NCBI GenBank assembly: GCA_013821985.1
Contig: PNJQ01000003.1
Coordinates: 1-64,000, forward strand
Source of the DNA: Opitutus sp.
GTDB taxonomy: Bacteria > Verrucomicrobiota > Verrucomicrobiia > Opitutales > Opitutaceae
DNA length: 64,000 nucleotides
Reading direction: 5' to 3'
Positions 1-8,737 of the stretch are shown piece after piece (the stretch's first letter is position 1; each line of letters begins with the position of its first letter). The notes below the pieces were generated by a model that saw only the letters and a list, made by a program, of their open reading frames with translations, had not been told where the DNA came from and searched no databases. A program made the position numbers and the translations under genes.

Positions 1-37
1 GGAGACCGGCGCTACTTGTGAGAAACGTAGCGTCTCC

Positions 38-3000
38 TCAGGGGATGCGCAGCGTCGTGCCGACGCGGATTGCGCCGGTGGGATCGACGACGTCGCGGTT
101 CGCGTTGAAGATTTCCTGCCAGCGCGCCGGCGTGCCGTAATAGCGCTGGCTGATGCGCGAGAGGGATTCTCCCGCGGCGACAAGGTGCGTGCGGCCGCCG
201 CTCGATGCGGTCGGAGTTAGCGCCACGTTCCCACGCGAGGGATCGCGGGCGAGCGCGGTCTTCAGGTCGTAGTTCTCACGAGCAAGGACGGCGTTGGAAC
301 CCTGCACTTGCTGGAGCAGGGCGCGCACGGACGCGAGCTCGGTGCCGGACTGACCGGTGCTGCGTTGCAAGGCGGCGAGCGATTCGTTCAGGCGCGCGAC
401 GTCGGCCTGGGCGGAGCGCGCGGCGTCCTCGGAAGCGGCGAGGCGGGCGGCGAGCGCATCGCGTTCGGCGGCGAGTTCGTCCGCCGACTTCGTCGCGCGG
501 CCCAGGAGTTCGTGGCGTTCCTTTTGCAGGAGCGAGTAACCGCGGAGCGCAGTGGCGAGTTTGCCTTCGGTCTCGGCGAGCTGACGTGCGAGTTCGTCGG
601 CGTTCGCGACGTCGGTCGCAGGGGCGGCGGGGGTTTCTTCCTGTGCCTGCGCCAGTTGGGCGCGCGTGGTGGCGAGCGCGGACTCGAGCTGGCTCACGCG
701 TTCCGTGAGATCGGGATAAGTCGGGAGGCTCGGGCGGGCGGTAGAAGCGGCGGCGAGTTGTTGTTCGAGTTCGGCGACGCGACCACGCAGGTCGGGGAAC
801 GCGGGCGCGCTTGGCTGGCGAGCGAGCGAGCGCCGGGCGGCGGTCAACTCGTCCTGCAGTTCCGCGAGACGGCGGCCTTGGGCGATGGAGTCGGCGGTGG
901 CGTTCTCGACGGCGCGGCGAGTGCTCGCGAGTTCGGTCGTGAGCTCGGTGACCCGGCCGCGCAGATCGGGGTAAGCCGGTGCGGCGTCGCGCTGGGCGGC
1001 GACCTGCGCCTCGAGCTCGCTGACGCGGGCGCGTAAGTCCGGATAGCTTGGCGCGCTCGGGCGGGACGAAGCGGCGGCGAGTCGCTGCTCAAGTTCGGAG
1101 ACGCGGCTGCGGAGATCGGGGAACGCGGGGCCGGCGTCGCGCAACGCGGCGACCTGACCTTCGAGTTCGTTGACGCGCGGACGGAGGTCGGGATAGGCGG
1201 GAGCGGCACTGCGCGCGGTGGCGAGTTCACTCTCCAGTTGCGCGACCTGCGGACGCAGATCCGGATAAGCCGGTGCGGTGGGCACCTGGGTGACGGCGAG
1301 CTGGCGCTCGAGTTCGGTCACGCGGTCGCGCATGTCAGGATAGGCGGGTGCGGCGGGCGCCTGAGCGGCGCGCGCGTCGGCCAGCGCGGTTTCGAGCTGT
1401 GCGCTGGCGGCACGGAGTTTTTCCGTCTCCTGTTGAGCGGTCGCGCTTTGCGCTTCGGTGCGGGTGAGTTGGGTGCGGAGATTTTCCAGTTGGGAATCGG
1501 CGGCGTTCTTTTCCCGCGCGACCGCCGTGAGGCGGGTTTCGGCGGCGATGGCCCGCTCGGTGGCGCGGGCGAGTTCGCGCTCGAGGCTTTGCGCGCGCTC
1601 GGTGAGATCAGGGTAGCTCGGCGTGGCCGGACGCGCAGTGGCGGACGCGAGTTGTTGTTCGAGCTCGGCCACTCGACCGCGGAGATCAGGCAACGCGGGC
1701 GCGGCGTCGCGCAATGCGGTAACTTGGCCTTCGAGTTCAGTCACGCGATTGCGCAAATCGGGGTAGGCGGGTGCGGCCGTGCGCGCCAGGGCCAGTTCTC
1801 GTTCCAGCTGCGCGACCTGCGGACGGAGATCGGGATATGCCGGCGCGGGAGGTGGCGCGGCGCGAACCTCGGCGAGCGCGGTTTCGAGCTGAACGCTGGT
1901 GGCGCGGAACTTTTCGGCTTCCTGTTGCGCGTGGGCCGCCTGCGTTTCTGTCCCGGTGAGCTGGGAGCGGAGCGAGGCAACTTGGGCATCTGCGGCACTC
2001 ATGTCCCGCGCAAGAGCGGCGAGGCGGGACTCGGCCGCGGTGGCGCGATCGGTCGCGCGCGCGAGGTCGGCTTCGAGGCTTTGCGCGCGTTCGCGCAGGT
2101 CGGGGTAATTCGGCGCCGCCGGCCGCGCGTTGATGGACGCGGTGGCGCTGGCGAGTTGTTGCTCGAGTTCGGCCACCCGGCCGCGGAGGTCGGGGAAGGC
2201 CGGGTCGGCATCGCGGAGCGTAGCGACCTGCGCCTCAAGGTCGCTGACACGCTCGCGCAGATCAGGATAGTCGGGCGCCGCCGGCGACTGAGTGACCGCG
2301 AGTTGTTGCTCGAGTTCGTTCACACGCGTGCGCAAGTCGGGATAAGCCGGCGCGGCATTCCGCGCCGTCGCGAGCTCGCTTTGCAGCTGCGCGACTTCCC
2401 CACGGAGATCGGGGTAGGCCGGCACGCTGTTGCGGGCAGCTGCCAGCTCGCGTTCGAGTTGCGCGAGCTGCGGACGGACGTCCGGATAGGCTGGCGCGGC
2501 ATTGCGGGCGGCGGCGAGTTCCTGTTCCAGCTGCGACACACGGGCGCGCGTGTCAGGATAGGCGGGCGTGGCGGCACGTGCCGTTGCGAGTTCGCGTTCG
2601 AGTTGGGCGACGTTGTGACGCAGGTCCGGGTAAGCGGGCGTGGCCCGGCGCAGCGTTTCGATTTCGCGCTGCAGGGCCACTACCTGTTCCCGCAGGTTGG
2701 GATAAGGCGGGACGCTCGGACGTTTTTCGAGAGTGGCTAGTTGCTTGCGGGCGGCGTCGAGTTCCTGGCCAAGGGCGATGGCGGCCACTTGCGCCTGCTC
2801 GGTCTTTTGCTGGAGCGAAAGCTGGTCGTCGGTCGTGCGCTGCAACGTGGCGCGGAGCTGCGCGTTGGATTGCTTCAACTCGTCCAGTTGGGCCTGCGCG
2901 GCGGCGAGTTCCCGCGTCTTTTGGGCGAGTTCGGGATGTTCGACGACGGGACGGGGCGCTTGGAGGGCCGCGATGGACTCCTGGGCGCGCGAGAGTTCGG

Positions 3001-3802
3001 CTTTGAGTTGCTCGGACTGGCGGACGAGTTCGCCGACGCGCATCTCGGAAACGCGGGTTTGCTCCTGATAGGCGCGGCTGAGTTCGCGCGTGTCGGAATA
3101 GTCCTTCTGCGCCTGCGCGGCGAGTTTGGCCAGACGCTCGCGGTCCGTGCGGAGCGTGGCGACGTCGCCGGCGAGATCGGTGAGCTTGGCGGAAAGAGCA
3201 TCGCGTTCGCGACGCAGCTGTTCGGAGTCAGGCGGCGGCGGAGCAGGGGCGGCGGCGGTGGCCCGTAGGCGCTCGATTTCGGCCTTGAGCTGGTCGGCCT
3301 CCTTCCACGCGGCAGCCAGTTCGGCGCTGAGTTGTTGCTTGTCGAGCCGCGCTTGGGCGAGTTCCTGCTCGGTCGCGGGAGCGGCGGAGTTGGCGGTCGG
3401 CGTCGTGATTTCGACGGAAGCGGCGGGAGTTTCGGCGGCGGGCTCCGGAGCTGCGGCAGTCGCGACCGGCGCGGGCTTGAGGCCGAGGGCGGCGCGGTGT
3501 TGTCCGAGACGGGTTTTCGCCGCGTCGAGTTCGGCGGCGGAGAGGCGGGAAACAACGGTGTCGAGGGCGCGACCGCGGGCGCCGTTTTCGATTGCGAGCG
3601 AGAGCCAGACGTAGGCGGCGAGGTTATCCACCGGGACGCCCCGGCCTTCGGCGTAGGCGAGCCCGAGATTGTATTGGGCGATGGCATTGCCCTTCTCGGC
3701 CTTGGCGACGAGGGAGGCGAGGTCGCTTTCGAGCGCGAAGGCGGCAGAGCCGAACAATGAGGCGCTGACGAGGGCAGCGCGGAGGACGCGGGAAATTTTC
3801 AT
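38..3802 (-). CDS. Exported Sel1/coiled-coil/LysM protein with YPDLR repeats
   Basis: A 1254-residue protein. The ATG at 3802 is chosen because it opens a clean Sec signal peptide (MKISRVLRAALVSASLFGSA, cleavage after about residue 22); the frame stays open upstream, but that part is only Arg-rich. Residues about 28-100 resemble a Sel1/TPR unit (AIAQYNLGLAYAEGRGV). An Ala/Pro linker follows, then about 1000 residues of heptad-rich coiled coil carrying 21 copies of a YPDLR-headed repeat. The last 49 residues are a LysM domain (LVAAGESLSRISQRYYG), which normally binds peptidoglycan. I infer a periplasmic, wall-anchored filamentous spacer or scaffold; substrate and partners are unknown. It lies 86 bp downstream of glpK on the same strand but has no evident functional link to it. 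Confidence 0.85.
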   Translation of the reverse strand: MKISRVLRAALVSASLFGSAAFALESDLASLVAKAEKGNAIAQYNLGLAYAEGRGVPVDNLAAYVWLSLAIENGARGRALDTVVSRLSAAELDAAKTRLGQHRAALGLKPAPVATAAAPEPAAETPAASVEITTPTANSAAPATEQELAQARLDKQQLSAELAAAWKEADQLKAEIERLRATAAAPAPPPPDSEQLRRERDALSAKLTDLAGDVATLRTDRERLAKLAAQAQKDYSDTRELSRAYQEQTRVSEMRVGELVRQSEQLKAELSRAQESIAALQAPRPVVEHPELAQKTRELAAAQAQLDELKQSNAQLRATLQRTTDDQLSLQQKTEQAQVAAIALGQELDAARKQLATLEKRPSVPPYPNLREQVVALQREIETLRRATPAYPDLRHNVAQLERELATARAATPAYPDTRARVSQLEQELAAARNAAPAYPDVRPQLAQLERELAAARNSVPAYPDLRGEVAQLQSELATARNAAPAYPDLRTRVNELEQQLAVTQSPAAPDYPDLRERVSDLEAQVATLRDADPAFPDLRGRVAELEQQLASATASINARPAAPNYPDLRERAQSLEADLARATDRATAAESRLAALARDMSAADAQVASLRSQLTGTETQAAHAQQEAEKFRATSVQLETALAEVRAAPPPAPAYPDLRPQVAQLERELALARTAAPAYPDLRNRVTELEGQVTALRDAAPALPDLRGRVAELEQQLASATARPATPSYPDLTERAQSLERELARATERAIAAETRLTAVAREKNAADSQLENLRTQLTRTEAQSATAQQETEKLRAASAQLETALADARAAQAPAAPAYPDMRDRVTELERQLAVTQVPTAPAYPDLRPQVAQLESELATARSAAPAYPDLRPRVNELEGQVAALRDAGPAFPDLRSRVSELEQRLAAASSRPSAPSYPDLRARVSELEAQVAAQRDAAPAYPDLRGRVTELTTELASTRRAVENATADSIAQGRRLAELQDELTAARRSLARQPSAPAFPDLRGRVAELEQQLAAASTARPSLPTYPDLTERVSQLESALATTRAQLAQAQEETPAAPATDVANADELARQLAETEGKLATALRGYSLLQKERHELLGRATKSADELAAERDALAARLAASEDAARSAQADVARLNESLAALQRSTGQSGTELASVRALLQQVQGSNAVLARENYDLKTALARDPSRGNVALTPTASSGGRTHLVAAGESLSRISQRYYGTPARWQEIFNANRDVVDPTGAIRVGTTLRIP
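690..2715 (-). repeat. 21 degenerate in-frame 72-bp repeats (YPDLR repeat)
   Basis: Inside the LysM protein gene, a unit encoding roughly (A/S)PAYPDLRxRVxELExQLA recurs 21 times. Variants at the head are YPNLR, YPDTR, YPDVR, YPDMR, FPDLR, LPDLR and YPDLT. The most regular copies are exactly 24 residues (72 bp) apart. Longer coiled-coil inserts of about 80 residues separate some blocks. A larger block of several units plus an insert (YPDLRPQVAQLE ... PSYPDL) appears at least twice, so duplication occurred at two scales. Confidence 0.9.
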
Positions 3803-3888
3803 GGTGGTGCGGACGTCGCCATTTTTCTGTCCCGTCCGTCGAGCCGCTGCAAGCTCCCGTGCGGCAACCGGCCGCCTTCGCCGTCGAT

Positions 3889-5388
3889 TTACGTTCCGCC
3901 GTTCGTCCAATGTCCGGCACGGGCGACGGCGCGCTGCCAATCGTGTTGCAGGCGGCGCATTTTCGCGACCGGAGCGGTGGCGCGAAACGTCCGGTCGGTT
4001 TTCCACAACGCGGCAATCTCGGCGCGCGTTTTCCAGAATCCCACGGCGAGGCCGGCGAGGTAGGCGGCGCCGAGCGCGGTCGTCTCAGTCGTGCGCGGCC
4101 GCACCACCGGCACGCGCAGGAGGTCGGCCTGGAATTGCATCAGCGCGTTGTTGCCGACCGCGCCGCCATCGACCCGGAGTTCGCGCAGCGGGATGCGGCT
4201 GTCGGCGTTCATCGCCGTGAGCAGATCGGCGCTCTGGTAGGCGATGCTTTCGAGCGCGGCGCGGGCGACGTGGGCGGCCGTGCTGCCGCGCGTCAGGCCG
4301 ACGATCACGCCGCGAGCCGACGCGTCCCAATGCGGCGCGCCGAGGCCCGCGAAGGCCGGCACGAGATAGACGCCGCCATTGTCCGCCGCACGGCGCGCGA
4401 GCGCTTCGACATCGACCGAGCGCGCGATGAGGCCGAGTCCATCGCGCAGCCATTGCACGACGGCGCCGCCGATGAACACGCTGCCTTCGAGCGCGAACTC
4501 GGTTTGCCCGCCGATGCGCCACGCGACCGTGGTGAGCAGATTGTTTTTTGAAAACACCGGCCGCATGCCCGTGTGCAGCAGGAGAAAGCAGCCGGTGCCG
4601 TATGTGTTCTTCGCCATCCCGGCGCGGAAGCAGGCCTGCCCGAACAGCGCGGCCTGCTGGTCGCCCGCGACGCCGGCAATCGGCACGCCACGCAACGCCG
4701 GGACAGTGGTCACTTCGCCAAGCACGCCGCTGCTGTCGCGCACAGCGGGCAACACCTCGCGTGGCACGCGGAGCAGTTTCAACAGCTCGTCGTCCCACTC
4801 GCCGGTGCGGAGATTCAGGAGGAGCGTGCGTGAGGCGTTGGAGATGTCGGTCGCGTGAACTTTCCCGCCGGTCAGTTGCCAGAGCAGCCACGCATCGACG
4901 GTGCCAAAGGCCAGTTCGCCCCGCTCGGCGCGGCGGCGCGCGCCAGGCACATGATCAAGCAGCCAGGCGAGCTTCGTCCCGGAAAAATACGGATCGAGCA
5001 GCAGGCCGGTCTTGCGGCGGAAGAGCGGCTCGAGACCGGCACGTTTGAGTTTGGCGCACGTGTCGGCAGTGCGGCGATCCTGCCAGACGATCGCGCGATG
5101 CAACGGCCGCCCGGTGCGGCGATCCCAGAGCAGCGTGGTCTCGCGCTGGTTGGTCAGGCCGATCGCCGCGAGGTCGCGCGCGGTGACGTTCGTCTTCGCG
5201 AGGGCGCCGAGGGCGGTGAGGCGCGTGGTTTCCCAGAGGTCGCGCGGGGAATGTTCAACCCAGCTGGGCTGAGGAAAATGTTGCGCGAACTCCTGCTGCG
5301 CCGTGCCGCGCGGCCGGCCGCGGCGGTCGAACACGATGGCGCGGGACGACGTGGTGCCTTGATCGAGCGCGAGGACGAAACGCGGCAT
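3889..5388 (-). CDS. glpK: Glycerol kinase
   Basis: A 499-residue cytosolic FGGY-family kinase, predicted to phosphorylate glycerol to sn-glycerol 3-phosphate with ATP. The ATG at 5388 gives the family's usual length and places the phosphate-binding loop at the N-terminus ([16 protein letters not shown], from residue 7). Other family landmarks are the INQRE-type segment ([20 protein letters not shown]), the [14 protein letters not shown] segment and the C-terminal FGGY signature ([18 protein letters not shown]). No glpF or glpD lies next to it, so it appears to be a stand-alone gene here. Identification is firm because the whole length is family-like. Confidence 0.97.
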   Translation of the reverse strand: MPRFVLALDQGTTSSRAIVFDRRGRPRGTAQQEFAQHFPQPSWVEHSPRDLWETTRLTALGALAKTNVTARDLAAIGLTNQRETTLLWDRRTGRPLHRAIVWQDRRTADTCAKLKRAGLEPLFRRKTGLLLDPYFSGTKLAWLLDHVPGARRRAERGELAFGTVDAWLLWQLTGGKVHATDISNASRTLLLNLRTGEWDDELLKLLRVPREVLPAVRDSSGVLGEVTTVPALRGVPIAGVAGDQQAALFGQACFRAGMAKNTYGTGCFLLLHTGMRPVFSKNNLLTTVAWRIGGQTEFALEGSVFIGGAVVQWLRDGLGLIARSVDVEALARRAADNGGVYLVPAFAGLGAPHWDASARGVIVGLTRGSTAAHVARAALESIAYQSADLLTAMNADSRIPLRELRVDGGAVGNNALMQFQADLLRVPVVRPRTTETTALGAAYLAGLAVGFWKTRAEIAALWKTDRTFRATAPVAKMRRLQHDWQRAVARAGHWTNGGT

Positions 5389-5442
5389 GGGCCCGATGGT
5401 GCGAGCGTTGGCCGTCCACGCGATCCGAAATCCCACCGGCCT

Positions 5443-5461
5443 ACCGGGAATCTCTCCCGGT
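5443..5461. repeat. Perfect hairpin between TRIC-like gene and glpK
   Basis: ACCGGGA-ATCTC-TCCCGGT forms a 7-bp stem with a 5-base loop in the 127-bp gap. It has no T-tract on either side, so it is not a convincing intrinsic terminator. It could be an RNA processing or regulatory structure upstream of glpK. Confidence 0.35.
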
Positions 5462-5515
5462 CCCTCTCGGTGTGGCGGACGTTGGCGCCTGCGGCTCGAC
5501 CGGATGAGCGGCCGG

Positions 5516-6187
5516 TCAGCCGGGCGGCGGAGACGTGTCGTCCCGGCCGAACACACGACCCGACGACATCGGGGCCGTGCGCCAGTTGAACGCGATCGTC
5601 AGCACGCGGAACACGAACGTCAGCGCGACCGCGGCGATCGCCGATGCGTTCGCCGACAACTCAAGCGAGATGGTGCAAAACACAAACGTCACCGCGCCCG
5701 CGAATGCGGTGAGCAGATAGAATTGTCCTGGCTTGAACACCTGCGGCTGTTCGCTCGTCAGCAGGTCGCGCAGAATGCCGCCGCCCACGGCGTTGATGAC
5801 GCCGATGAAAATCGCGGCCGCGCCCGGCAGCCCCGCGAGCAGGGATTTTTGCACGCCGAACGCCGCGTAGGCGCCGAGGCCGAGCGCCTCCACGATCGCG
5901 ATGACGCGGCTGAAATGATGCACGCGCGAACCGAAGAGCACGCCGACGATCACGGCCGGCACGAGCACCTGGATGTAGGCGGGGTTCGTGAGCAGCGGCG
6001 TGATGCCGCCTTGCAGAAAAAGCCCGTCGCGGATGAGCCCGCCGCCGAGGCCGGTGACGAGCGCCAGCGCGAGCACGCCGACGATGTCGTAGCCGCGTTT
6101 CACGCCCGCGAGCGCGCCGGTGACGGCGAAGAGAAAGGTCGCGCCGAGATCGAACAGGATGGGAAGTTCGAATTGGCCGCGCAGCAT
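5516..6187 (-). CDS. TRIC/UPF0126 (YicG-type) membrane protein
   Basis: A 223-residue, strongly hydrophobic protein of the UPF0126/TRIC cation channel family. The family architecture is visible as two related three-helix halves, each with a glycine-rich G-G-G-x-(I/L)-R-D motif: [12 protein letters not shown] near residue 45 and [11 protein letters not shown] near residue 130. About six or seven membrane helices are predicted. The start is taken at the ATG at 6187 because upstream in-frame sequence is polar and lies in the region before the divergent lipoprotein gene. By homology it may conduct K+ or small solutes in the inner membrane; the substrate is not known from sequence. Confidence 0.88.
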   Translation of the reverse strand: MLRGQFELPILFDLGATFLFAVTGALAGVKRGYDIVGVLALALVTGLGGGLIRDGLFLQGGITPLLTNPAYIQVLVPAVIVGVLFGSRVHHFSRVIAIVEALGLGAYAAFGVQKSLLAGLPGAAAIFIGVINAVGGGILRDLLTSEQPQVFKPGQFYLLTAFAGAVTFVFCTISLELSANASAIAAVALTFVFRVLTIAFNWRTAPMSSGRVFGRDDTSPPPG

Positions 6188-6316
6188 GCGGGCAAAATCC
6201 CGCCGCCGCGCCGGCAAGGCAAGTGCAACGTCTGTCACGCAGTTGCGCCAGCGTCCGGGGTGGCGGGTTGCCCCCCGGCGGAACCGACACGAGGGCCGAC
6301 GTTCCAAAAGGAAATC

Positions 6317-6943
6317 ATGCACAAATTTTCCGCCCTCACTTTCGCCGGCGCGCTCGCGCTGATCGCCGGCTGCCAGGCACCCTATCAGGAAGTTTATCGT
6401 CCCGGCGGCGTTCCGCCGACGGAAATTGCCGCGAACGATCCCGGTTTCGTCGCGGGCACGGGCATCGAGTCGCAGGACCTCGTCGATGTCACCAATCGGA
6501 TGGTGCGCGGCATCCTCAGCGTGCCCGAGATCGCGAACACGTCCACGCCGCCGACCATCGTGCTCGAGCCGGTCGCCAACGAGACGCGCTTCCCGATCAA
6601 TAAGAACCTGTTTCTCCAGCGCATCCGGGCGCACTTGAATGAATTTGCGACCGGCCGCGTCCGCTTCCTGGACCGCGAGATTTTCGAGACGCTGGAACGT
6701 GAGCGCGAACTGCAACGCAGCGGTCGCGTCGTGGCGACGAGCGATCCGAGTGTCTCACAATTTCGCGGGGCGGACTACTTCCTCACGGGCAAGCTGCAGA
6801 GCCTCAGCACGCGCACCTCGGCCGGTGTGGGCGACTATGTGCTCTACAGCTTCCGCCTCACGAGCGCGCGCACGAGCGAGATCATCTGGGAAAATTCCGT
6901 GGAGATCAAAAAGCAGGGCCTCGAGGACGCGGTGTATCGCTAG
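6317..6943 (+). CDS. LpoB-like lipoprotein (penicillin-binding protein activator family)
   Basis: A 208-residue protein with a lipoprotein signal (MHKFSALTFAGALALIAGC, lipidated Cys19) preceded by AAAAGGA about 5 bp before the ATG. The mature part begins with a short spacer and then an LpoB-like fold. Visible landmarks are STPPTIVLEPVANETRFPIN, an FLDREIF strand, FRGADYFLTGKLQSL and YVLYSFRLTSARTSEIIWE. LpoB proteins in Gammaproteobacteria are outer-membrane lipoproteins that activate PBP1b. Whether this one activates a synthase is inference. It is followed after 7 bp by a second lipoprotein gene, an arrangement known for LpoB (COG3417) and COG3014 families, so the two are probably co-transcribed. 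Confidence 0.8.
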   Translation: MHKFSALTFAGALALIAGCQAPYQEVYRPGGVPPTEIAANDPGFVAGTGIESQDLVDVTNRMVRGILSVPEIANTSTPPTIVLEPVANETRFPINKNLFLQRIRAHLNEFATGRVRFLDREIFETLERERELQRSGRVVATSDPSVSQFRGADYFLTGKLQSLSTRTSAGVGDYVLYSFRLTSARTSEIIWENSVEIKKQGLEDAVYR

Positions 6944-6950
6944 ATCGCCG

Positions 6951-8138
6951 ATGTCGATTACCTGCAAAGGAACGCTGCTCGCCGCGGTTTGCTTCCTCGC
7001 CGGCTGCGTGTCTGCGCCTCTACCCGGCGACGCGTTCGTGAACACGAGCGACCCGAAATTGATCGGCACGCGCGTGCGCGACCAAGTGCTGTGGCAATGC
7101 CGCTTTGGTCTCGCGGCGCTGCGCGCGGGCGAGCACGAGGAGGCGAAGGCGCGCTTCGACGATGCCATCCGCACGCTCGGGGGCATTCACGCCGATACGG
7201 CCGATGCCCGGCGCGCGCGCAGCCTGTGGGCGGCGGAGGGCGGGAAAATTTTCATCGGCGAACCGTATGAGCGCGCGCTGGCGTATGCTTATCGCGGATT
7301 GCTCTACTGGATGGATGGAGAGCCCGACAACGCGCGCGCGTGTTTCCGCTCCGCGGAGATGATGGACGCGCTCGCGGCCGACGCGGAATATCGGGCTGAC
7401 TGGGTGTTGCCCGATTACCTCGCCGGACTCGCCAGCCTGCGCTTGGGCGGCGACGCCACGGAGGAACTCGCGCGCGCCCGCGCGATGACCAGCCGGCCGC
7501 TGCCCGACTATGATCGCGAGGCGCGTGTGCTCGTCGTCGCGGAGTGGGGGCGCGGTCCGCTGAAATTTGCCGACGGGCCGCACGGGCAGTTGCTGCGCTT
7601 TGCGGAAAGCGTGAGCGAGGCACATCATGCCGTGCTGCGCGTCGCGGGACAAACGGTGACACTCACACCGTGGGACGATGTCTATTTCCAAGCCACGACT
7701 CGGGGCGGGCGCACGATGGATTTCATCCTCGGCGACAAAGCCGTGTTCAAGGACACGACCGGCGCTGTCGGTGACGCGGCGCTGGTCGGAGCGCTCATTG
7801 CCGCCGATCGGGCGGCGTATCGCGGCAGCGAGGGCTCGGCCCACACGGCGCTCGCGCTCGCGGCGGCGGGAATTTTCAGCAAGGTGCTTTCCGCTTCCGC
7901 GAACGCGACCGCCGATACACGCACCTGGGACAATCTTCCGCGCTACCTGTCGTTCGCGGCGTTGCGGCTACCGCCCGGGGGGCATGCGGCGACGATCACG
8001 TTTCTCGACGCCCACGGCCGCGAACTGTCGCCGGGCGCGCGACCGCTGACGATTCGCGTCAGCGACAATCAACAGGACACGCTGGTGTTCCTCAGCGAGC
8101 ACGCGACGCGGCGCGAAGCGCTGCGCGGGGAAAACTAG
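6951..8138 (+). CDS. COG3014-like TPR lipoprotein
   Basis: A 395-residue predicted lipoprotein (MSITCKGTLLAAVCFLAGC, Cys19). After the lipobox comes an alpha-helical, tetratricopeptide-like N-terminal half; ALRAGEHEEAKARFDDAIRT and ALAYAYRGLLYWMDGEPDNA look like TPR helices. A second domain of about 180 residues is rich in beta strands. Layout and position directly after an LpoB-like gene resemble COG3014 proteins, which have no settled biochemical role but often neighbour LpoB homologues. A role in cell-envelope assembly with the upstream lipoprotein is inferred from linkage only. The ATG at 6951 is used because the open frame further upstream overlaps the previous gene out of phase and lacks a signal sequence. 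Confidence 0.65.
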   Translation: MSITCKGTLLAAVCFLAGCVSAPLPGDAFVNTSDPKLIGTRVRDQVLWQCRFGLAALRAGEHEEAKARFDDAIRTLGGIHADTADARRARSLWAAEGGKIFIGEPYERALAYAYRGLLYWMDGEPDNARACFRSAEMMDALAADAEYRADWVLPDYLAGLASLRLGGDATEELARARAMTSRPLPDYDREARVLVVAEWGRGPLKFADGPHGQLLRFAESVSEAHHAVLRVAGQTVTLTPWDDVYFQATTRGGRTMDFILGDKAVFKDTTGAVGDAALVGALIAADRAAYRGSEGSAHTALALAAAGIFSKVLSASANATADTRTWDNLPRYLSFAALRLPPGGHAATITFLDAHGRELSPGARPLTIRVSDNQQDTLVFLSEHATRREALRGEN

Positions 8139-8190
8139 AGCATCTTCGGTTTTCTGGAGCCGACGTGTCTTCCGTCGACGAGGTTCCTCA

Positions 8191-8286
8191 CCGGGGTCGG
8201 CGACCTCGGCTACAAAATTTTTGAAAACGCTGTCGATCGGAAGTGCGTCGGGCCGGCTGAAGCCGGCCCTACCTCGCTTCGGTAGG
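8191..8286. repeat. Cluster of three intergenic hairpins (dispersed-repeat type)
   Basis: CCGGGGTC-GGC-GACCTCGG (8191-8209, one mismatch) is followed by GGGCCGGCT-GA-AGCCGGCCC (8250-8269, perfect 9-bp stem) and CCTACC-TCGCTTC-GGTAGG (8268-8286). Relatives of the first occur at 36696 and 59644. Relatives of the second occur at 28828 and 32160. They lie in the 255-bp gap after the lipoprotein pair. Confidence 0.7.
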
Positions 8287-8318
8287 AGCACTTGCCCTCA
8301 AGCGCCCTTGGAAACGCG

Positions 8319-8353
8319 GAAAAAACCAAAAGGGCCGTTGAGGACAACGGCCC
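8319..8353 (-). terminator. Intrinsic terminator of the S9 peptidase/EamA operon
   Basis: GGGCCGTTG-AGGA-CAACGGCCC (8332-8353) is a perfect 9-bp stem. Read on the minus strand it is followed by TTTTGGTTTTTT (8331 to 8320). It lies 41 bp beyond the stop of the small membrane protein gene. Confidence 0.8.
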
Positions 8354-8393
8354 CTACCGGCACCCGGCGCATGTCGCGGAGCATGGCGGCGCG

Positions 8394-8717
8394 CTATTTT
8401 TTCTTCGGCGCTTCGAACGTCACGCTCTTCGTGGCTTCTTCGATTTCCTTCAGGCCGCGCTCGAGCGCGGCGCGATCTTCTGGGGTGTCCTTCACGACGG
8501 GTTTGCCGCCGGAGAAATCGATCGTCTTCGCCTCGTTCTTGCCGCCGAGGTCCACGAACGGGACTGGCTGGGGCGCGACCGGGCCGAGGTCCTTCGGCCC
8601 GCTCGCCGTTGGCGCGGCGCGCATTTCCGCGCGGCGTTGCGCGACATACCAGAGCACGAAGACGATCGCGCCGAGAAGGAGCGCGAGCAGCACGATAATT
8701 TCCTTCGAGCGGCGCAC
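8394..8717 (-). CDS. Small single-pass membrane protein, unknown function
   Basis: A 107-residue hypothetical protein starting at a GTG (8717). Residues 6-25 form one hydrophobic helix (EIIVLLALLLGAIVFVLWYV) followed by a basic patch (AQRRAEMR), which suggests an N-out/C-in or tail-facing anchor. The rest is Pro/Lys-rich with a helical stretch (EDRAALERGLKEIEEATKS) and ends PKKK. I recognise no family. It is the last gene of a minus-strand run, 20 bp after the EamA transporter gene and just before an intrinsic terminator. The gene is believable because it sits tightly between its neighbour and that terminator. Confidence 0.65.
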   Translation of the reverse strand: MRRSKEIIVLLALLLGAIVFVLWYVAQRRAEMRAAPTASGPKDLGPVAPQPVPFVDLGGKNEAKTIDFSGGKPVVKDTPEDRAALERGLKEIEEATKSVTFEAPKKK

Positions 8718-8737
8718 GAAGGGAAGTTACGCGCGCG

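Noticed and set aside
1..37. Inverted repeat GGAGAC...GTCTCC near the window start
   Set aside because: Only six pairs with a 25-base loop and no T-tract; the left context is missing.
1238..2740. Long open frame on the plus strand across the LysM coiled-coil gene
   Set aside because: It is antisense to a repetitive gene; its Gly/Arg-rich, repeat-mirrored composition is the expected shadow of high-GC coding on the other strand.
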